Shown here: one piece after another, positions 60,300-64,000 of the stretch | Layout of the letters: each line of letters begins with the position of its first letter | How positions within the stretch are numbered: the first letter of the stretch is position 1 | Program-made: the position numbers and the translations under genes | The notes under the pieces: model-generated | The model's database searches: none | What the model was told of the DNA's origin: nothing | The model's input: the letters and a program-made list of their open reading frames with translations, nothing else | Origin: Rhodanobacter sp. AS-Z3 | Lineage (GTDB): Bacteria > Pseudomonadota > Gammaproteobacteria > Xanthomonadales > Rhodanobacteraceae | Length of the DNA stretch: 64,000 nt | Reading direction: 5' to 3' | NCBI RefSeq assembly: GCF_029224025.1 | Contig: NZ_CP119392.1 | Span: 2,379,001 to 2,443,000 of the forward strand

Positions 60300-60740
60300 A
60301 TGGAGCTGGATTTCCTCGGTCGCGGCTGGTCGTTTCCGCCGGATTTCAGCGGAGCGATACCGGGCGTGGCGATGCTGGAAGACGAAGCGGATGTCGCCTC
60401 GAGCCTGCACGTGCTGTTGAGCACGCGACCGGGCGAGCGAGTGATGCAGCCCGACTACGGCTGCAACTTGAGCGAGCTGCTGTTCGAGAGTCTGGATACG
60501 CGGATCAAGACGCTGATCGCCGACAAGATCGAATCCGCGGTGCTGTATTTCGAGTCACGCGTGACGCTGAACCAGGTGACTCTTGATGACAGCGACATTG
60601 CCGAAGGCGTGGTGCTGATCCAGTTGGCCTACACGGTGAAATCGACCAACTCGCGCTTCAACTTCGTTTACCCGTATTACATCCGCGAAGGCACCGACAT
60701 CAATCTCACTACGACCAACCTGTTGCCGGACAACAGCTGA
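60300..60740 (+). CDS. Baseplate wedge protein gp25-like (Pvc9-like)
   Basis: A 146-residue gp25 family protein: SSLHVLLSTRPGERVMQPDYGCNLSELLFESLDTRIKTLIADKIESAVLYFESRV. The E-R-V/QPDYG motif is the gp25 signature used in T4, T6SS and eCIS baseplates. It connects the hub to the wedge. It starts 4 bases after the PAAR gene. Confidence 0.93.
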   Translation: MELDFLGRGWSFPPDFSGAIPGVAMLEDEADVASSLHVLLSTRPGERVMQPDYGCNLSELLFESLDTRIKTLIADKIESAVLYFESRVTLNQVTLDDSDIAEGVVLIQLAYTVKSTNSRFNFVYPYYIREGTDINLTTTNLLPDNS

Positions 60741-60744
60741 CGTC

Positions 60745-63700
60745 ATGACCAACGACTGCTCCCACAACGACGATCCGCTCAAGCTGGTACGTGAAGGCAC
60801 CAGTCAGGACGAGCGCGCCCCGGCGACGCTGTCGCCGGATGCCGCACCCGTGGATGCGCGCACCGTGGCGCACGACATCGTGTTCGCCCAGGGCTATGCC
60901 GGCCTGCTTCGCCGCTACAGCGCTGCCAATGTGCCGGACGGCGACTGGCGCAACTATTTCGGTGGTGACATGGCGGTGCCGCTGGCCGTCGCCGCGATCG
61001 AGGATGTCGATGCGTACAAGGTCCAGGTGCGTGAGTGGTTCGACTTTCTCAACAACATGGACAACGACGGTGATGCGGCTGGCCTGCGCGATCGCCTGGG
61101 CTATTTGTACGCAGCGATCGGCACGCTGGCCGACGCGCTGGATCAGATGCACCGGAAGCTGGCGGAGGAAGCGCCGCTCAAGGGCACGCTGGACAATATG
61201 ATCCGTACCCAGCTGGCGCCCGCATTTGCACGGTTGGTGGCCTACTACAAAGGCGGCATGGCGCTGGGCGTGATCAACGTCGTTGCGCCGCCACTGCGGG
61301 TGTTGCAGTACGACGCCAAAGCTTTCGCTGACGTATTGTCCGAGGGTTTGTCTAACGCATGGAGTGGCGATACAGCCTGGGCTGGCTATGTCAGTGGTAT
61401 CGCGGCCGACGATTCGGTGTATGGCGCGGCCGGTCTGCCCGATCCCTTTATGCGTATCAACCATTGCGCCACGCACAACCTGTTCCGTTCGGTGTTTGAC
61501 TTGTTCCTGAAGGCGCTGATGCGTACGGTCAGCGAGTCACAGGCGGGCCTTGCCGACACACTGGCAAACGTCTCCGACCACGCGCCGCACTACGCGCTGT
61601 ATCTGGCGTTCCTGCAGCTGCTTGCACACGCCAGGGCGGCGACCAACGGGCTGACTCGGCGACATCTGGACTTCTATTATTCAACCATCCTCGGCCTGCA
61701 GCCGCGACCGGCGCAGCCGGGACACGTGCATCTTCTGGCGGAGCTGGCCAAACAGGCATCGCAGTGCGACTTCGCCCCGGGCACGCAGTTCAAGGCCGGC
61801 AAGGATGCCAGCGGCAAGCCCGTAATCTTCGCCAGTGTCGACGATCTGGTCGCCAACAAGGCGACCGTGGTCTCGCTGAAGACGGTGTATCGCCATGGCA
61901 GCGAAACGCTGAGCAACGGCGAGGCCGACCAGGGCCGGCTGTTCGCCTCGCCGGTGGCCAACTCCGATGACGGGCTGGGCGCGGCGCTGACTTCGCCGGA
62001 CAAGTCCTGGCAGCCGTTCTTCAACAAGGAATATGTGGACGGCGAGCTGGTCGCGATCGATATGCCGCCTGCACAGGTGGGCTTCGCTATCGCATCGCAT
62101 CATCTGCTGTTGGCTGAGGGCACCCGCCACGTGATTGTGCAGGTGCATTTACGCGATGCGCTGCCGGCCGGTTTCGACCTGGCCGACGACGTGCAGTGCC
62201 AGCTCAGCACCGCCAAGGGTTGGCTGGTGCGCGGTCCCTCGTCCTTCGCGCGGAGCGACAGCAACACGCTGGAGCTGATGATCGAACTGAGTGGCGCCGA
62301 CGACGCCATCGTGCCGTACACGACGGCGAAGCACGGCTACAACTTCGACACCGATCTGCCGCTGCTGCTGGTCACGCTCAAGCAGGATACTCAGCGCAAT
62401 TACGCTTACGCCCGTGTGCAAGGCCTGGTGCTGATGTCGATCGATCTGCGCATGGAGGTCTCCGGCATCAAGACGGTGGCGGCGGCCAACGACTTCGGGC
62501 CGATCGACCTGTCCAAACCGTTCCAGCCGTTCGGCGCCTCGCCGGTGGAGAACAGCGGCCTGGTGGTCGGTTCGAAGGAGGCGTTCCAGAAACACCTCGA
62601 TAGTCTGTCGCTCGATTTGACCTGGCAGATTGCACCGGTGGCATCTGCATCCACTCCGCCGCCGTCGAATATGGCCACTGGTGTGGTAGTCGATGTGTTG
62701 CAAGCGGGCAGCTGGACGAATGCCATAACCAGTGACTCATCGCTCGGTTTCGGGTCCAGCTCCGCTTACGTCACGCTGGAGGACAGCGCCAACGCCACCG
62801 TGTCCGACCTGCCGGACTTCCAACCCGATCAGCCTTACACCACGTCGGCACGGCAGGGCTATCTGCGCGTGCGGCTCAATGGCGACGTCGGCCAGCGCCA
62901 GTATCAGAGCAACTTGATCGCGTATCTGCGCAAGGATTCCGGTGCGACCGAACCAGACCCGCGTCCGCCGCAGGGCCCAGTCGCCTCGGCGTTGGCACTG
63001 TCTTATGTTTCGTCCACCAGCCTGGTGCTGAGCAGCAGCACCGAAGCCTCATTTCAGGCGCGTGTCGGCCGCTTCTTCCATCTGCTGCCATTTGGTAGCG
63101 CCGAGCGACACCCGTATCTGTGCAACGGCGCACCGGTTCCGCTGCTGGCGCCATTCTCCTTCGCGCGCAACGCCATGGCGCTGAGTAGCGAGGCCGAGTT
63201 GTACATCGGTGTGGCAGACCTCGCGCCACCGCAAAGTCTGGCGCTGCTGTTCCAGGTCGCGGACGGTACCGCCAACCCGCTGGCGAACAAGCCAGTGCCG
63301 CACATCGACTGGTCCTATCTGGTCGACAACCTGTGGGTTCCCTTTCCGCAGAACGCAGTAGTCGATGCGACCGGCGGGCTGCTCAACTCCGGCATTGTCA
63401 CTTTTTCCGTGCCACGCGATGCCGCCAGCGACAACCGCCTGTTGCCGCCGGGGCTGTATTGGATACGCGCCGCCGTGCACGAAGCCAGTGATGCGGTGTG
63501 CCGATTGAAGCTGGTTGCCGCACAGGCGCTGCAGGCGATATTCACCGACAAGGGCAATGCAGCGGACTTCTCGGCGACCCCAGTGCCGTCGGGCAGCGTG
63601 GCTCAACTCGCTGCATCGAATGCGTCGGTCAAGGACATTACCCAGCCGTATCCGTCCTTCGGCGGGCGTGGCGCCGAGAGTGGGGCCGATTTCCATCGGC

Positions 63701-64000
63701 GCGTGAGCGAGCGCCTGCGGCACAAAGATCGTGCGATCGACCTGTGGGACTACGAGCGACTGGTGCTGGAAGCCTTCCCGTCGATCTACAAGGTTAAGTG
63801 TCTCAACCACACCCAGTACGAGCCTGCCGACAGCGTGGGTACCGGTTTGTGCAGCGGCGGTATTTATCGCGAGCTGGCGCCGGGCCATGTCACCTTGATC
63901 GCGCTGCCCAATCTGCGCGGACAAGTACAGCGCGATCCGCTCAAGCCGTATACCAGCCTGGGCCTGCTCGGCGAGATCCAGGCCAGTCTGGCCCAGCGCT
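60745..64000 (+). CDS. Baseplate J-like wedge protein (Pvc11-like), 3'-incomplete
   Basis: An uninterrupted frame from the ATG at 60745 to the window end, at least 1085 codons. The N-terminal 300 residues (RNYFGGDMAVPLAVAAIEDVDAYKVQV..., LGLQPRPAQPGHVHLLAELAKQASQCDFAPGTQFKAGKD) match the baseplate J/Pvc11 family: large proteins that form the outer wedge. A late segment (GGRGAESGADFHRRVSERLRHKDRAIDLWDYERLVLEAFPSIYKVKC) is the gp6/J C-terminal motif. The stop lies past 64000. Confidence 0.88.
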   Translation, partial: MTNDCSHNDDPLKLVREGTSQDERAPATLSPDAAPVDARTVAHDIVFAQGYAGLLRRYSAANVPDGDWRNYFGGDMAVPLAVAAIEDVDAYKVQVREWFDFLNNMDNDGDAAGLRDRLGYLYAAIGTLADALDQMHRKLAEEAPLKGTLDNMIRTQLAPAFARLVAYYKGGMALGVINVVAPPLRVLQYDAKAFADVLSEGLSNAWSGDTAWAGYVSGIAADDSVYGAAGLPDPFMRINHCATHNLFRSVFDLFLKALMRTVSESQAGLADTLANVSDHAPHYALYLAFLQLLAHARAATNGLTRRHLDFYYSTILGLQPRPAQPGHVHLLAELAKQASQCDFAPGTQFKAGKDASGKPVIFASVDDLVANKATVVSLKTVYRHGSETLSNGEADQGRLFASPVANSDDGLGAALTSPDKSWQPFFNKEYVDGELVAIDMPPAQVGFAIASHHLLLAEGTRHVIVQVHLRDALPAGFDLADDVQCQLSTAKGWLVRGPSSFARSDSNTLELMIELSGADDAIVPYTTAKHGYNFDTDLPLLLVTLKQDTQRNYAYARVQGLVLMSIDLRMEVSGIKTVAAANDFGPIDLSKPFQPFGASPVENSGLVVGSKEAFQKHLDSLSLDLTWQIAPVASASTPPPSNMATGVVVDVLQAGSWTNAITSDSSLGFGSSSAYVTLEDSANATVSDLPDFQPDQPYTTSARQGYLRVRLNGDVGQRQYQSNLIAYLRKDSGATEPDPRPPQGPVASALALSYVSSTSLVLSSSTEASFQARVGRFFHLLPFGSAERHPYLCNGAPVPLLAPFSFARNAMALSSEAELYIGVADLAPPQSLALLFQVADGTANPLANKPVPHIDWSYLVDNLWVPFPQNAVVDATGGLLNSGIVTFSVPRDAASDNRLLPPGLYWIRAAVHEASDAVCRLKLVAAQALQAIFTDKGNAADFSATPVPSGSVAQLAASNASVKDITQPYPSFGGRGAESGADFHRRVSERLRHKDRAIDLWDYERLVLEAFPSIYKVKCLNHTQYEPADSVGTGLCSGGIYRELAPGHVTLIALPNLRGQVQRDPLKPYTSLGLLGEIQASLAQR

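Overview
The window looks like a GC-rich gammaproteobacterial chromosome, most likely Xanthomonadales and probably Rhodanobacteraceae (Rhodanobacter/Dyella-like). This is inferred from the housekeeping genes and their order (recJ, asnB, prfB, lysS, smc, zipA, aguA/aguB) and from the gene style. It was not tested by a database search.

Layout. (1) 1-17.1 kb is the right part of a siphovirus-type prophage, all on the + strand: truncated capsid gene, head-tail genes, tail tube, a frameshifted tail-assembly chaperone, tape measure, tail tip/hub/fibre genes, endolysin, holin-like genes and nested Rz/Rz1 spanins. A DNA ligase plus small HTH gene with their own promoter sit inside the morphogenesis block like a moron. 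The prophage ends at a 3' half of tRNA-Cys. (2) 17.16-25.06 kb is a second, small element bounded by a 16-bp direct repeat: P4-type integrase, a gene broken by a 1200-bp IS3-family element, AlpA-like regulator, CHC2 zinc-finger primase domain, TOPRIM-DUF927 helicase, and small cargo genes. It has no virion genes and resembles a P4/PICI-like satellite. Two mirror-image iteron clusters lie about 1.8 kb apart, one inside the helicase gene and one inside the gene after it. (3) 25.2-49.1 kb is core chromosome: a GGDEF-EAL protein, an HU-like protein, tRNA-Leu, TraB-family protein, agmatine-to-putrescine genes, yheS, recJ, asnB, prfB (with its +1 frameshift), lysS, smc, zipA, msrBA. asnB is preceded by what looks like a complete asparagine-leader-peptide attenuator. 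(4) 49.2-50.4 kb is a decayed IS5-family element. (5) 51.1-64 kb is an extracellular contractile injection system (PVC/Afp-like) cluster that continues past the window. It is headed by a sigma-54 activator lacking a receiver domain and by a well-formed -24/-12 promoter.

How the parts relate: the prophage and the satellite-like element share one tRNA-Cys attachment region in tandem. The injection-system genes appear to form one long operon (cap, sheath, tubes, hub, spike, tip, baseplate), probably switched by the adjacent activator. The strongest candidates for something undescribed are the Asn-leader attenuator, the mirrored iteron pair, and the sigma-54-controlled injection system.
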